Shown one piece after another: positions 34,994 through 44,250 of a stretch of 64,000 bases of DNA (within the stretch, counting starts at the first letter, position 1; each line of letters starts with the position of its first letter). The stretch lies in NCBI GenBank assembly GCA_019449655.1, contig JAHQXD010000001.1:387194-451193 (forward strand). The letters run 5' to 3'. Both the position numbers and the translations under genes were made by a program. The notes below the pieces were generated by a model. It did not search any database. It had not been told where the DNA came from and was given only the letters and a program-made list of their open reading frames with translations. The DNA is from Ferrigenium straubiae. GTDB taxonomy: Bacteria > Pseudomonadota > Gammaproteobacteria > Burkholderiales > Gallionellaceae.

Positions 34994-35173
34994 GAAATGA
35001 CTCCTTATATATTAACAACTTATGTGAAGCCGATCTTCTGTGGTACAGGTTGTAATCTTGTTGCGCACTCTGGAATTGCCGGGCAATCCTTCCTTCGACT
35101 GGCGCCTCGGATTTCTTTGTGTTGAGCGGATTAAACGTTATTTCAAGATTCGCGGCAAGCACCGCCCCTAATG

Positions 35174-35179
35174 TATAAT
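35174..35179 (+). promoter_or_regulatory. -10 box of the fmdB-aspS-nadA operon
   Basis: A perfect TATAAT followed by GCGCCCC lies 35 bases before the GTG of fmdB. The -35 region is not consensus. Confidence 0.45.
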
Positions 35180-35214
35180 GCGCCCCTTTGAAATTACCCG
35201 GATAGGAGGAAATT

Positions 35215-35460
35215 GTGCCTATTTATGCTTACGCTTGTTCCAGTTGCGGCCTGCAACAGGATGTCCTGCAGAAAATGAGCGATGCGCCGCTCGCCACTTG
35301 CCCGGAATGCGGCAAGGAAACCTTTGCCAAACAATTGACCGCAGCCGGTTTCCAGCTGAAGGGCAACGGCTATTACGCCACCGACTTCAAGAACCCGACC
35401 AAGGCTGAACCCGCCAGCGCACCTTGCTGCGGCGGCGGTTCCTGTGCGGCGGCAAGCTGA
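35215..35460 (+). CDS. FmdB-family zinc-ribbon protein
   Basis: The 81-aa protein starts at GTG behind GGAGGAAATT (MPIYAYACSSCG). It has two zinc-binding Cys pairs (CSSC, CPEC) and a C-terminal CCGGGSC cluster. These small proteins are regulators or zinc-ribbon adaptors of unproven function and often precede DUF502 and aspS in betaproteobacteria, as here. Confidence 0.9.
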   Translation: MPIYAYACSSCGLQQDVLQKMSDAPLATCPECGKETFAKQLTAAGFQLKGNGYYATDFKNPTKAEPASAPCCGGGSCAAAS

Positions 35461-35467
35461 TTAGCCG

Positions 35468-36088
35468 ATGAAGAAATACCTCATCACCGGCCTGCTGGTC
35501 TGGGTGCCGCTCGGCATCACCATCTGGGCGCTGAATCTGGTCATCGGCACGATGGACCAGACGCTGCTGCTGCTGCCTGAGCATTGGCGTCCGGACAATC
35601 TGCTGCCTTTCCACATTCCCGGTCTGGGCATCATCCTGACGCTGGGTGTGGTGGTGCTGACCGGACTGCTGATGCGCAACGTGTTCGGCCAGCGACTCTG
35701 GGAAGCATCGGAAAAGGCGATGCTGCATGTGCCGTTCGTCGGCAGCATCTACAAGGGCGTCAAGCAGGTCAGCGACACCCTGCTGTCCGGCAGCGGCAAC
35801 TCGTTCCGCAAGGTGCTGCTGGTGCGTTACCCCCACCCGCAGGCCTGGTCACTGGCGTTTCAGACCAGCGTGCCGGGCGAGGTGGCAGGGCAGTTCGACG
35901 AGGAATATGTCGCAGTGTTCATACCCACCACGCCCAGCCCGGTGAACGGTTTTTATTTCTACGTGCGCAAGGCCGACACCATCGAGCTGGAGATGACGGT
36001 GGACGTGGCATTGCGCTCCATCGTCTCGATGGGGGTGGTCGCGGATACCGAAACCGCAAAGCACCGTGCCATCACCCATAACCCTTAA
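35468..36088 (+). CDS. DUF502 membrane protein
   Basis: The 206-aa protein has two N-terminal membrane helices (4-24 and about 54-75) and the DUF502 core [55 protein letters not shown] and SIVSMGVVA. The molecular role is unknown. It begins 7 bases after fmdB and sits just before aspS. Confidence 0.9.
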   Translation: MKKYLITGLLVWVPLGITIWALNLVIGTMDQTLLLLPEHWRPDNLLPFHIPGLGIILTLGVVVLTGLLMRNVFGQRLWEASEKAMLHVPFVGSIYKGVKQVSDTLLSGSGNSFRKVLLVRYPHPQAWSLAFQTSVPGEVAGQFDEEYVAVFIPTTPSPVNGFYFYVRKADTIELEMTVDVALRSIVSMGVVADTETAKHRAITHNP

Positions 36089-36116
36089 TTCAGAACGGAT
36101 CTTTCCAGAAACAACC

Positions 36117-37916
36117 ATGCGAACTCATTATTGCGGACTGCTCAACATCGACCAACTCGACCAAACCGTCAGCCTGTGCGGCTGGGCGCATCGCCGCCGC
36201 GACCACGGCGGGGTGATCTTCATCGATCTGCGCGACCGCGAAGGGCTGGCGCAGGTTGTCTGCGACCCCGACCGCCCGGAGATGTTCGGGATCGCCGAAT
36301 CGGTGCGCAACGAATTCGTGCTGCGCGTCACCGGCAAGGTGCGCCGCCGCCCGGAGGGCACGACCAATGCCAATATCGGCAGCGGCGAAATCGAAATCCT
36401 GTGCCACGAGATCGAGGTGCTGAATACCTCGGTGACGCCGCCGTTCCAGCTCGATGACGAAAATCTTTCCGAGAACGTACGTCTGACACACCGTGTGATC
36501 GACCTGCGCCGCCCGCAGATGCAGAAGAACATGATGCTGCGCTACAAGGTGGCGATGGCGTTCCGCCGTTTCCTCGACAGCCGCGGCTTCATCGACATCG
36601 AAACGCCGATGCTGACCAAGTCCACGCCGGAGGGCGCGCGCGACTACCTCGTGCCGTCGCGCGTGCATCCGGGCGAATTTTTCGCACTGCCACAGTCGCC
36701 GCAGCTGTTCAAGCAGATGCTGATGGTGGCCGGCTTCGACCGCTATTATCAGATTACCAAGTGCTTCCGCGACGAAGACTTGCGCGCCGACCGCCAGCCG
36801 GAATTCACCCAGGTCGATATCGAGACTTCGTTCCTGAACGAGACGCAGATCACCGCGCTGATGGAAGAGCTGATCCGCACCGTGTTCAAGGAAGGGCTGG
36901 ATGTCGACCTGCCCAATCCCTTCCCGCGTATGACCCATGCCGAGGCGATGGCGCGCTTTGGCTCGGATAAGCCGGACCTGCGCATTACGCTGGAGCTGAC
37001 CGAGGTGACTGATGCGGTGCAGGATGTCGCCTTCAAGGTGTTTTCCGGGCCGGCCACCAGCGGCGGCCGCGTCGCGGCGCTGCGCATTCCCGGAGGCGCT
37101 ACGCTCACGCGCGGCGAGATCGACGGTTACACCGAGTTCGTGAAGATTTACGGCGCAAAGGGACTGGCCTACATCAAGGTCAACGACATCACGCAGCTCA
37201 ACGAGACCGGCCTGCAATCGCCGATCGTGAAGAACCTGCACGAGGCGGCGCTGAAGGCCGTCATCGAGCGCACCGGCGCACAGAACGGCGACCTGATCTT
37301 CTTCGGCGCCGACAAGACCAAGATTGTCAACGACGCGCTCGGCGCATTGCGCAGCAAGATCGGCCATGAAAAGGGTTACACCAACGGCAAGGCCTGGGAG
37401 CCGCTGTGGGTGGTGGACTTCCCGATGTTCGAGTACGACGAGGAAGAAAAGCGCTGGACGGCCTGCCATCATCCGTTCACTGCGCCCAAAGACGAGCATC
37501 TGCAATTCCTGGAAAGCGATCCGGGGCGCTGTCTGGCAAAGGCCTATGACCTAGCCTTGAACGGCTGGGAGCTTGGCGGCGGCTCGGTGCGTATCCACCG
37601 CGAGGTGGTGCAGTCGCAGGTGTTCCGCGCGCTCAACATCGGCGCGGAGGAAGCGCAACTCAAATTCGGCTTCCTGCTCGACGCGCTGCAATACGGCGCG
37701 CCGCCGCACGGTGGGCTGGCATTCGGGCTGGACCGTATCGTCACCATGATGACCGGCGCCGAATCGATCCGCGACGTGATCGCCTTCCCCAAGACGCAGC
37801 GCGCGCAATGCCTGCTGACCCACGCGCCGAGCGCGGTGGACGAAAAACAGTTGCGCGAACTGCATATCCATCTGCGCAAGCAGGTGCAGACATCGGTGGA
37901 AGTCGCGAAGGGCTAG
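36117..37916 (+). CDS. aspS: Aspartyl-tRNA synthetase
   Basis: The 599-aa class II synthetase has the N-terminal OB anticodon-binding domain ([31 protein letters not shown]), motif 2 ([21 protein letters not shown]), the bacterial GAD insertion domain, and motif 3 ([15 protein letters not shown]). It charges tRNA-Asp. Whether it is discriminating cannot be told here. I chose the ATG at 36117 (MRTHYCGLL); the upstream extension overlaps the DUF502 gene. Confidence 0.97.
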   Translation: MRTHYCGLLNIDQLDQTVSLCGWAHRRRDHGGVIFIDLRDREGLAQVVCDPDRPEMFGIAESVRNEFVLRVTGKVRRRPEGTTNANIGSGEIEILCHEIEVLNTSVTPPFQLDDENLSENVRLTHRVIDLRRPQMQKNMMLRYKVAMAFRRFLDSRGFIDIETPMLTKSTPEGARDYLVPSRVHPGEFFALPQSPQLFKQMLMVAGFDRYYQITKCFRDEDLRADRQPEFTQVDIETSFLNETQITALMEELIRTVFKEGLDVDLPNPFPRMTHAEAMARFGSDKPDLRITLELTEVTDAVQDVAFKVFSGPATSGGRVAALRIPGGATLTRGEIDGYTEFVKIYGAKGLAYIKVNDITQLNETGLQSPIVKNLHEAALKAVIERTGAQNGDLIFFGADKTKIVNDALGALRSKIGHEKGYTNGKAWEPLWVVDFPMFEYDEEEKRWTACHHPFTAPKDEHLQFLESDPGRCLAKAYDLALNGWELGGGSVRIHREVVQSQVFRALNIGAEEAQLKFGFLLDALQYGAPPHGGLAFGLDRIVTMMTGAESIRDVIAFPKTQRAQCLLTHAPSAVDEKQLRELHIHLRKQVQTSVEVAKG

Positions 37917-37919
37917 ACG

Positions 37920-38282
37920 ATGTCGCGTCACTTGCGCCTCTGGCTGCTGGCGGCGTTGCTGTGGTTGCCGCAGGTGCAGGCGGCAGATACGGCAGGGCAG
38001 GCCAGCCTGCCGCTCATCGCGGTGGCCGAGCTGCCCGCTGAGGCGCGCGACACCTTGCAGGCCATCAAACGTGGCGGGCCATTCGCCTATGAGCGCGACG
38101 GTGTGGTGTTCAGGAACTATGAACGCATCCTGCCCAAGCAGCCGCGCGGCTACTATTACGAATATACGGTGAAAACGCCCGGGGCGCGCAATCGCGGTGC
38201 ACGGCGCATCGTGTGCGGGCCATTGCCCGAATGTTATTACAGCCCCGACCATTACCGAACCTTCAAACGCATCAGAGAATAG
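37920..38282 (+). CDS. Secreted guanyl-preferring ribonuclease (barnase/RNase N1-T1 family)
   Basis: The 120-aa precursor has a signal peptide (MSRHLRLWLLAALLWLPQVQA). The catalytic pattern of microbial RNases follows: E81 in YYYEYTVKTPG, R95/R96 in NRGARRIVCG and H111 in YYSPDHYRTFKRI, matching the Glu-Arg-His triad of barnase. A Cys pair (C99, C105) could form a disulfide. It cleaves RNA after guanine outside the cytoplasm. It lies 3 bases after aspS and 2 bases before its probable inhibitor. Confidence 0.9.
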   Translation: MSRHLRLWLLAALLWLPQVQAADTAGQASLPLIAVAELPAEARDTLQAIKRGGPFAYERDGVVFRNYERILPKQPRGYYYEYTVKTPGARNRGARRIVCGPLPECYYSPDHYRTFKRIRE

Positions 38283-38284
38283 CC

Positions 38285-38683
38285 ATGAATTCGCTGACAC
38301 AACAATTAAACGATACTGCTGCGGCAGGCAGCTATACGCTGCGATGCAGCGTGGACGAGTTGCGCAACGCGGCCAGCGAGGCCGGCTTCGCGCTGTTCGA
38401 TGCCGACCTCAGGGGAGTCAAGGGCAAGCTGAATCTGCTCAATGCGCTGGCGCAAGCAGCCGCATTTCCGCCCGAATTCGGCGCGAACTGGGATGCGCTG
38501 GCGGATGCGCTGTGCGACCTGTCGTGGCATGGCGGGGCGGCGGGTCACGTGCTGCTGCTGCGCAACGTCAGCGACACCTTCGGCCTGTCCGCCAACGATC
38601 GCGAAATTGCGCAGGATATCCTTGCAGATACGGTGGTGTACTGGCGGCAGCGCAACAAGCCGTTCTGGATCTTTTTCGTCTGA
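38285..38683 (+). CDS. Barstar-family ribonuclease inhibitor
   Basis: The 132-aa cytoplasmic protein has the barstar core LRGVKGKLNLLNALAQAAAFPPEFGANWDALADALCDLSW, including the acidic residues that plug the RNase active site, and ends in KPFWIFFV. It would protect the cell from unexported RNase encoded directly upstream. The pair is therefore a barnase/barstar-type module. Confidence 0.9.
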   Translation: MNSLTQQLNDTAAAGSYTLRCSVDELRNAASEAGFALFDADLRGVKGKLNLLNALAQAAAFPPEFGANWDALADALCDLSWHGGAAGHVLLLRNVSDTFGLSANDREIAQDILADTVVYWRQRNKPFWIFFV

Positions 38684-38686
38684 GGT

Positions 38687-39142
38687 ATGGCGCGCTACAA
38701 ACAGCCGGTCTCGGTGCTGGTGGTGGTCTATACCGCCGAACTTGAAGTGCTGCTGCTGGAGCGCGCCGATCACCCGGGCTACTGGCAGTCGGTCACCGGC
38801 AGCTGCGAGCCGGGTGAGGCGCTGCGCGAGACGGCGTTGCGCGAGGTGCGCGAGGAGACCGGGCTGGAGGTGGAGCAATATGTGCTGAGTGACTGGCAGG
38901 CGCAGAACGAATATGAGATTTACCCGCACTGGCGCCATCGTTATTCGCCTGGCGCCACGCGCAACACCGAGCATGTGTTCGGCCTGCAACTCCCGCGGCG
39001 CCTGCCTGTCCAATTGACGCCGCACGAGCATCTGAACTTCCAGTGGCTGGCGTGGCAGGAGGCGGCGGAGAAGGTTTTTTCGCCGAGCAATCGCGCCGCG
39101 ATCCTGGAACTGCCCGGCCGCGCGGCCAGAAAGACACCATGA
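38687..39142 (+). CDS. nudB: Dihydroneopterin triphosphate pyrophosphatase (Nudix)
   Basis: The 151-aa protein starts [16 protein letters not shown] and contains the Nudix box [23 protein letters not shown], plus the NudB-typical [11 protein letters not shown] and [12 protein letters not shown]. It removes pyrophosphate from dihydroneopterin triphosphate in folate synthesis. It follows barstar by 3 bases and overlaps nadA by 4. Confidence 0.9.
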   Translation: MARYKQPVSVLVVVYTAELEVLLLERADHPGYWQSVTGSCEPGEALRETALREVREETGLEVEQYVLSDWQAQNEYEIYPHWRHRYSPGATRNTEHVFGLQLPRRLPVQLTPHEHLNFQWLAWQEAAEKVFSPSNRAAILELPGRAARKTP

Positions 39143-40293
39143 ACGAGAACGTGATCCATATCCCGTACGAACATCCAGATGCCGCGCAGACCGGCTGCAG
39201 CACGATGCAGGCGTGGGCGAAGCGGCCGCGCGAGCCTGAGCCGGGCGAAAAGGCCGAGCTGATCGCGCGTATCAAGCGCATGCTCAAGGAGCAGGATGCC
39301 GTGCTGGTGTCGCATTATTACGTGCACCCCGACCTGCAGGACCTCGCGGAGGAGACCGGCGGCATCGTGTCCGATTCGCTGGACATGGCCAATTTTGGCC
39401 ACCAGCATCCGGCGAAAACCATCGTGGTCGCCGGCGTGCGCTTCATGGGCGAGACCGCGAAGATACTGAATCCGGAGAAGCGCGTGCTGATGCCCGACCT
39501 GGAGGCGGAATGCTCGCTCGATCTGGGCTGCCCGGCGGACGAATTCAGCGCGTTCTGCGACGCACACCCCGACCGTACCGTGGTGGTATACGCCAACACC
39601 AGCGCGGCGGTGAAGGCGCGTGCCGACTGGATGGTGACCAGTTCGATCGCGTTGCCCATCGTCAGGCACCTCAAGGAACGCGGCGAAAAAATCCTCTGGG
39701 CGCCGGACCGGCACCTCGGCAGCTACGTGCAGGAACAGACCGGCGCGGATATGCTGCTGTGGCAGGGCTCGTGTGTGGTGCACGACGAATACAAGGCGCG
39801 CGAACTGCTCGAGCTGAAGGCGCAGCACCCTCAAGCCAAGGTGCTGGTGCATCCCGAAGCGCCGCGCGCGGTGGTCAAGCTGGCGGATGTGGTCGGCTCC
39901 ACGACACAACTCATCAAGGCATCGCAGCAGCTCGATGCAAACGAATTCATCGTCGCGACCGACAACGGCATCCTGCACAAGATGCGCACCCTGTCGCCGC
40001 ACAAGGTGTTCCTCGAAGCGCCGACTGCCGGGCACGGGGCGACCTGCACCAGTTGCAGCCATTGCCCGTGGATGGCGATGAACGGCCTCATCAACCTCGC
40101 CGAAGTGCTGGAGAGAGCGGGAGGGTCGCCGCGTAGCGGCGGGGTACCCACCGGCCTACCCCTTGCGGGTGCGGGCAAGAACGAGATTTTCGTCGATCCT
40201 GCGGTCATCCGGCGCGCCGCGCTGCCGATCCGGCGCATGCTGGACTTCGCGAAACAGATCAATCTGCCGACGCGCGGCATCGGCAACGCCTGA
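39139..40293 (+). CDS. nadA: Quinolinate synthase A
   Basis: The 384-aa protein makes quinolinate from iminoaspartate and dihydroxyacetone phosphate for NAD synthesis, using a [4Fe-4S] cluster. Visible landmarks are [66 protein letters not shown] and [13 protein letters not shown]. An unusual stretch of about 19 residues (near 327-345, Gly/Pro-rich) lies between NLAEVLER and [11 protein letters not shown], encoded by a palindromic DNA segment. The start shares ATGA with the nudB stop. The partner nadC lies at 58.8 kb and is not linked. Confidence 0.95.
   Translation: MNENVIHIPYEHPDAAQTGCSTMQAWAKRPREPEPGEKAELIARIKRMLKEQDAVLVSHYYVHPDLQDLAEETGGIVSDSLDMANFGHQHPAKTIVVAGVRFMGETAKILNPEKRVLMPDLEAECSLDLGCPADEFSAFCDAHPDRTVVVYANTSAAVKARADWMVTSSIALPIVRHLKERGEKILWAPDRHLGSYVQEQTGADMLLWQGSCVVHDEYKARELLELKAQHPQAKVLVHPEAPRAVVKLADVVGSTTQLIKASQQLDANEFIVATDNGILHKMRTLSPHKVFLEAPTAGHGATCTSCSHCPWMAMNGLINLAEVLERAGGSPRSGGVPTGLPLAGAGKNEIFVDPAVIRRAALPIRRMLDFAKQINLPTRGIGNA
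40117..40173. repeat. Palindromic in-frame insertion within nadA
   Basis: The segment contains CGCCGC-GTA-GCGGCG, then GGGTACCC, then ACCC...GGGT pairs. It is GC-rich and adds a Gly/Pro-rich loop to NadA where relatives go directly from LAEVLE to a short (G/S)xNEI turn. The comparison to relatives is from memory. Confidence 0.5.
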
Positions 40294-40349
40294 TTTTGAT
40301 TCACAATGCATTTTGCGGTCTGCGGCATGAGAGTTTTGCCGCCGCGGCC

Positions 40350-40378
40350 TTGCTGTGCCTGCGACTTGAATTGATAAT
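40350..40378 (+). promoter_or_regulatory. Promoter of the EEP-nuclease/clsB operon
   Basis: TTGCTG (40350-40355), a 17-base spacer and GATAAT (40373-40378). The expected start of transcription coincides with the ATG at 40385, and no Shine-Dalgarno is present, so the message may be leaderless. Confidence 0.5.
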
Positions 40379-40384
40379 GCGCCC

Positions 40385-41140
40385 ATGACTACGCTGAAAA
40401 TCGCCACCTACAACATTCACAAGGGCTTTTCCCATTTCAATCGCCGCGTGGTGGTACACGAGTTGCGCGACCGCCTGCGCGAGCTGGATGCCGACATCGT
40501 GTTTTTGCAGGAAGTGCAGGGCGAGCACGCGCGTCATGCCGAGCGTTACCACAACTATCCGGACAGCGCGCAGCACGAGTTCATTGCGGAAGAGGTCTGG
40601 CCGCATTGCGTCTACGGCAAGAATTGCGTATACGAGGCGGGGCATCACGGCAATGCGATCCTCAGCCGCTTCCAGATCGTGAAATCGCTGAATATGGATG
40701 TTTCCGCGCATCGCTTCGAAAGCCGCGGACTGCTGCATTGCGAGATCGATCTTGACGGGCAGCTCGTGTACTGCCTGTGCGTGCATTTCGGCCTGTTTGC
40801 CAAGGGCAGGCGCGAGCAGGGGCGCATCCTCGTCGAATATGTCCGCAACAACATTCCTCCTGAAGCAGCGCTGATTATCGCCGGAGATTTCAACGACTGG
40901 CGCAACCAGATGGGTCGGACCATCGCGAGCGATCTGGGCATGCAGGATGTCTTCCACCTGCACGGTGGGAGGCCGGCGCGCAGCTACCCGGCCAGCCTCC
41001 CGCTGTTTCGCCTCGACCGCATTTATGTGCGCGGCTTCAGCGTGCTGCACAGCGATGTGCATGCCGGCGGGAATTGGGGGCGTTTGTCAGACCATGCCGC
41101 GCTTTCGACGCGGTTAAGGCGGCTGTCCGAAATGACATGA
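40385..41140 (+). CDS. Endonuclease/exonuclease/phosphatase family protein
   Basis: The 251-aa protein has the EEP-fold landmarks KIATYNIHKG, DIVFLQEVQ (metal-binding Glu), GNAILSRF, IIAGDFNDW and a terminal LSDHAAL. The family includes Mg-dependent nucleases and phosphodiesterases. Here it overlaps the cardiolipin synthase gene by 4 bases, a common pairing in betaproteobacteria, so a lipid-linked phosphodiester may be the substrate (inference). Confidence 0.87.
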   Translation: MTTLKIATYNIHKGFSHFNRRVVVHELRDRLRELDADIVFLQEVQGEHARHAERYHNYPDSAQHEFIAEEVWPHCVYGKNCVYEAGHHGNAILSRFQIVKSLNMDVSAHRFESRGLLHCEIDLDGQLVYCLCVHFGLFAKGRREQGRILVEYVRNNIPPEAALIIAGDFNDWRNQMGRTIASDLGMQDVFHLHGGRPARSYPASLPLFRLDRIYVRGFSVLHSDVHAGGNWGRLSDHAALSTRLRRLSEMT

Positions 41141-42318
41141 GCGCCGGCCATCAAGTTGCCGGGAATCAACTCGCGCTGCTGCAGAACGGTGCGGCGTTTT
41201 TCCCGCAATTGTGTGCCGACATCGATGCCGCGCGGCATTCGGTTTATCTGGAAACCTATATTTTCGCCGAGGACGAAACTGGGCACATGATCGCCGATGC
41301 CTTGCGGCGTGCCGCGGCACGCGGGGTGGCGGTGCGTGTCCTGCTTGACGGCTTCGGCTCGGCGGAGCTACCGCAATACCGGGTGGACGAGTTGCGCAGG
41401 GCGGAAGTCGAGGTGCAATGGTTCAGGCGCGAAGTTTCTCCCTTTACCCTGCAGCGCAGCCGCAAGCGCCGCCTGCTGCGTATGCACCGCAAGCTGGCGG
41501 TAATGGACGGCAAGGTGGCCTTCGTCGGTGGCATCAACATCACCAACGATATTCCGGAGTACAGCGATTTCACCATGCCGCGGCTGGACTATGCAGTACG
41601 CGTGCAAGGCATGGTCGCCGGCGAAATCCATATGGCCATGCGGCGCCTGTGGGGGGTGGTGTCATGGGCCAACTTCCGCCGGCGCAGCAAGGAAATCAAG
41701 CGATTTATTCTGGAGAAAATGGAGCCTGCGGCTGCGCCGGACATCGCTGTTCTGTTGCGCGACAACCTGCGCCACCGGCGCGATATTGAACGTGCCTACC
41801 TTAAGGCCATTGCCGGCGCGCAGCACGAAATCATCATCGCCAATGCCTATTTCCTGCCCGGGCGGATTTTTCGCCGTGCCCTGAAGCGTGCGGCGCGGCG
41901 CGGTGTCCGTGTAATGCTGCTGCTGCAGGGGAAGGTCGAATACCGCTTGCAGCACTATGCGACGCATGCGCTCTATGACCGGTTGTTGGCGGCGGGCGTG
42001 GAAATTTATGAATACCAGGCCAGTTATCTGCATGCCAAGGTTGCCGTGGTAGACGGTCAATGGGCGACCGTGGGTTCCTCCAACATAGACCCGTTCAGTT
42101 TGCTGTTGGCGCGCGAGGCGAATCTCGCCATACGGGATGCGGGATTTGCCGGCGAGCTGCGCTCAAGTCTGCTGTCTGCAATCGACAACGATGCAGTGCG
42201 TATCGGGGATGAATACCGCGGGACACGCCATTTTTTCGGCCGCCTGATCGCGCGTCTCAGTTACAGCGTGGTGCGCCTGTTGATCGGTATGGCGGGAAAC
42301 CACGGGCAGGGTTCGTAG
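41137..42318 (+). CDS. clsB: Cardiolipin synthase B (phospholipase D superfamily)
   Basis: The 393-aa protein has two HKD motifs: HRKLAVMDGKVAFVGGINI and HAKVAVVDGQWATVGSSNID. There is no N-terminal membrane helix, which fits ClsB rather than ClsA. It joins phospholipid headgroups to make cardiolipin. The start shares ATGA with the preceding gene. Confidence 0.9.
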   Translation: MSAGHQVAGNQLALLQNGAAFFPQLCADIDAARHSVYLETYIFAEDETGHMIADALRRAAARGVAVRVLLDGFGSAELPQYRVDELRRAEVEVQWFRREVSPFTLQRSRKRRLLRMHRKLAVMDGKVAFVGGINITNDIPEYSDFTMPRLDYAVRVQGMVAGEIHMAMRRLWGVVSWANFRRRSKEIKRFILEKMEPAAAPDIAVLLRDNLRHRRDIERAYLKAIAGAQHEIIIANAYFLPGRIFRRALKRAARRGVRVMLLLQGKVEYRLQHYATHALYDRLLAAGVEIYEYQASYLHAKVAVVDGQWATVGSSNIDPFSLLLAREANLAIRDAGFAGELRSSLLSAIDNDAVRIGDEYRGTRHFFGRLIARLSYSVVRLLIGMAGNHGQGS

Positions 42319-42362
42319 CCTAGTATCTGAGCCAGTCGCCCATCTTGCGCATGATGTACGGA

Positions 42363-42368
42363 TATAAT
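42363..42368 (+). promoter_or_regulatory. -10 box before the Atm1-type exporter gene
   Basis: TATAAT followed by GCGTCCC, about 29 bases before the ATG at 42397. It overlaps the earlier in-frame start at 42367, which supports the later one. Confidence 0.4.
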
Positions 42369-42396
42369 GCGTCCCGGTTATTTTTCCTGCCTCGAT

Positions 42397-44193
42397 ATGC
42401 GACCTTCCACGCACTCTGATGCCCACAACGATCACCGCGGCGATTGGCAGGCCATCCGCTCCCTGCTGCCTTATCTATGGGAATTCAAGTGGCGCGTCGC
42501 GATCGCACTGACCCTGCTGGTGCTGTCCAAGCTCGCCAATGTTTCCGTGCCGCTGGTGCTCAAGGAGATCATCGATACGCTGGACAAGCCGCAGGCGGCG
42601 CTGGCGGTGCCGGTATTCCTGATTGTCGGCTATGGCGTGCTGCGCATGCTCAGCACGCTGTTCGGCGAATTGCGCGATGCGGTGTTTGCCAAGGCGACGC
42701 AGCGCGCGATCCGGCGCGTGGCCTTGCAGGTGTTCGAGCACCTGCACAGCTTGAGCCTGCGCTTCCATCTCGACCGCCAGACCGGCGGAGTGTCGCGCGA
42801 CATCGAGCGCGGTACGCGCGGCATCGGCTTCCTGCTGAATTTCATGCTGTTCAACATCCTGCCGACCTTGCTGGAAATCGGCTTGGTGGCCGCGATCCTG
42901 CTCGGCAAATACAACATCTGGTTTGCGGCGATCACGTTCATCACGCTGCTGGTCTACATCGCGTTCACCCTGTTCGTCACCGAGTGGCGCATGGTGGTGC
43001 GCCGCTCGATGAATGATCTCGATTCCAAGGCAAACAGCCGCGCCATAGACAGCCTGCTGAATTACGAAACGGTGAAGTATTTCGGCAACGAGCAGTACGA
43101 GGCACACCGTTATGACGAGAATATGCGGCACTGGGAGGTCGCGGCGGTGCGCAACACCACCTCACTGGCCTACCTGAATGCGGGGCAGAGCTTCATCGTC
43201 GCCATCGGGATCACCGCGCTGATGCTGCTGGCTGCGGACGAGGTGGTCAAGGGAACGATGACGATGGGAGATCTGGTGCTGGTCAACGTATTCATGATCC
43301 AGCTGTACATGCCGCTGCATTTTCTCGGTTTCGTGTATCGCGAAATTCGCCATGCCCTCGCGGATATGGAGAAAATGTTCGGCCTGCTGCATGAGCATCG
43401 CGAAGTCGCGGACGCGCCGGACGCACAACTTCTGGAGGCAGGCAGGGCCGAAGTGCGTTTTGATGACGTTAGCTTCGGCTATGCGCCGGACCGGCAGATT
43501 CTGTTCGATGTGAGCTTTGCGATCCCGGAGGGGCACACCGTGGCGGTGGTCGGCGCGAGCGGGGCGGGCAAGTCGACGTTGTCGCGGCTGCTGTTCCGTT
43601 TCTACGATGTGCAGCAGGGGCGCATCCTCATCAACGGCCAGGATATCCGCTCGGTGACGCAGAGCAGCCTGCGCACGGCGATCGGCATCGTACCACAGGA
43701 CACCGTGCTGTTCAACGACACGATCTACTACAACATCGCCTATGGCCGCCCCGATGCGACGCATGAGGAAATCATTGCCGCGGCCCAGGCCGCGCATATC
43801 CATGATTTCGTCATATCGCTGCCGCAGGGTTATGACACCCCGGTGGGCGAGCGCGGCCTGAAGCTATCCGGCGGCGAGAAACAGCGTGTGGCGATCGCGC
43901 GCGCCATCCTGAAGAATCCGTCGATCCTGATTTTCGACGAGGCGACTTCCGCACTCGACTCGAAATCGGAGAAGGCGATTCAGGCCGAACTGCATGCGAT
44001 TGCGCGGAACCGCACCACATTGATCATCGCGCATCGCCTGTCCACTGTGGTGGATGCCGACCAGATCCTGGTGATGGACAAGGGGCGCATCGTCGAACGC
44101 GGTTCGCATCGCGAGTTGCTGGCGCACAACGCGCTTTATGCGCAAATGTGGAATCTTCAGAAGCAAGAGGAGAAAATCCATCCTGTCTATTGA
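42397..44193 (+). CDS. Atm1-type ABC exporter (ATM1/HMT1/ABCB7 family)
   Basis: The 598-aa half-transporter has a six-helix membrane domain (about 30-310) containing the family signature LNYETVKYFGNEQYEAHRYDENM. The ATPase domain has Walker A VGASGAGKST, Q-loop, signature KLSGGEKQRVAIARAIL and Walker B ILIFDEATSALD. Relatives export glutathione-bound sulfur or metal complexes linked to Fe-S assembly and heavy-metal tolerance. The stop codon lies inside an FNR-type box. Confidence 0.9.
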   Translation: MRPSTHSDAHNDHRGDWQAIRSLLPYLWEFKWRVAIALTLLVLSKLANVSVPLVLKEIIDTLDKPQAALAVPVFLIVGYGVLRMLSTLFGELRDAVFAKATQRAIRRVALQVFEHLHSLSLRFHLDRQTGGVSRDIERGTRGIGFLLNFMLFNILPTLLEIGLVAAILLGKYNIWFAAITFITLLVYIAFTLFVTEWRMVVRRSMNDLDSKANSRAIDSLLNYETVKYFGNEQYEAHRYDENMRHWEVAAVRNTTSLAYLNAGQSFIVAIGITALMLLAADEVVKGTMTMGDLVLVNVFMIQLYMPLHFLGFVYREIRHALADMEKMFGLLHEHREVADAPDAQLLEAGRAEVRFDDVSFGYAPDRQILFDVSFAIPEGHTVAVVGASGAGKSTLSRLLFRFYDVQQGRILINGQDIRSVTQSSLRTAIGIVPQDTVLFNDTIYYNIAYGRPDATHEEIIAAAQAAHIHDFVISLPQGYDTPVGERGLKLSGGEKQRVAIARAILKNPSILIFDEATSALDSKSEKAIQAELHAIARNRTTLIIAHRLSTVVDADQILVMDKGRIVERGSHRELLAHNALYAQMWNLQKQEEKIHPVY

Positions 44194-44203
44194 TTTACAT
44201 CAA
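44190..44203. promoter_or_regulatory. FNR/ANR-type box upstream of pbpG
   Basis: TTGATTTACATCAA is a perfect match to TTGAT-N4-ATCAA. Its centre lies about 54 bases before the GTG of pbpG, which would suit activation from around -41.5 if transcription starts near 44238. The -10 region is AT-rich but not consensus. Confidence 0.5.
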
Positions 44204-44250
44204 TATTCATGTATGCTACGCAAAAATAAGTGGCTCAGGGGGAGTTTTAC

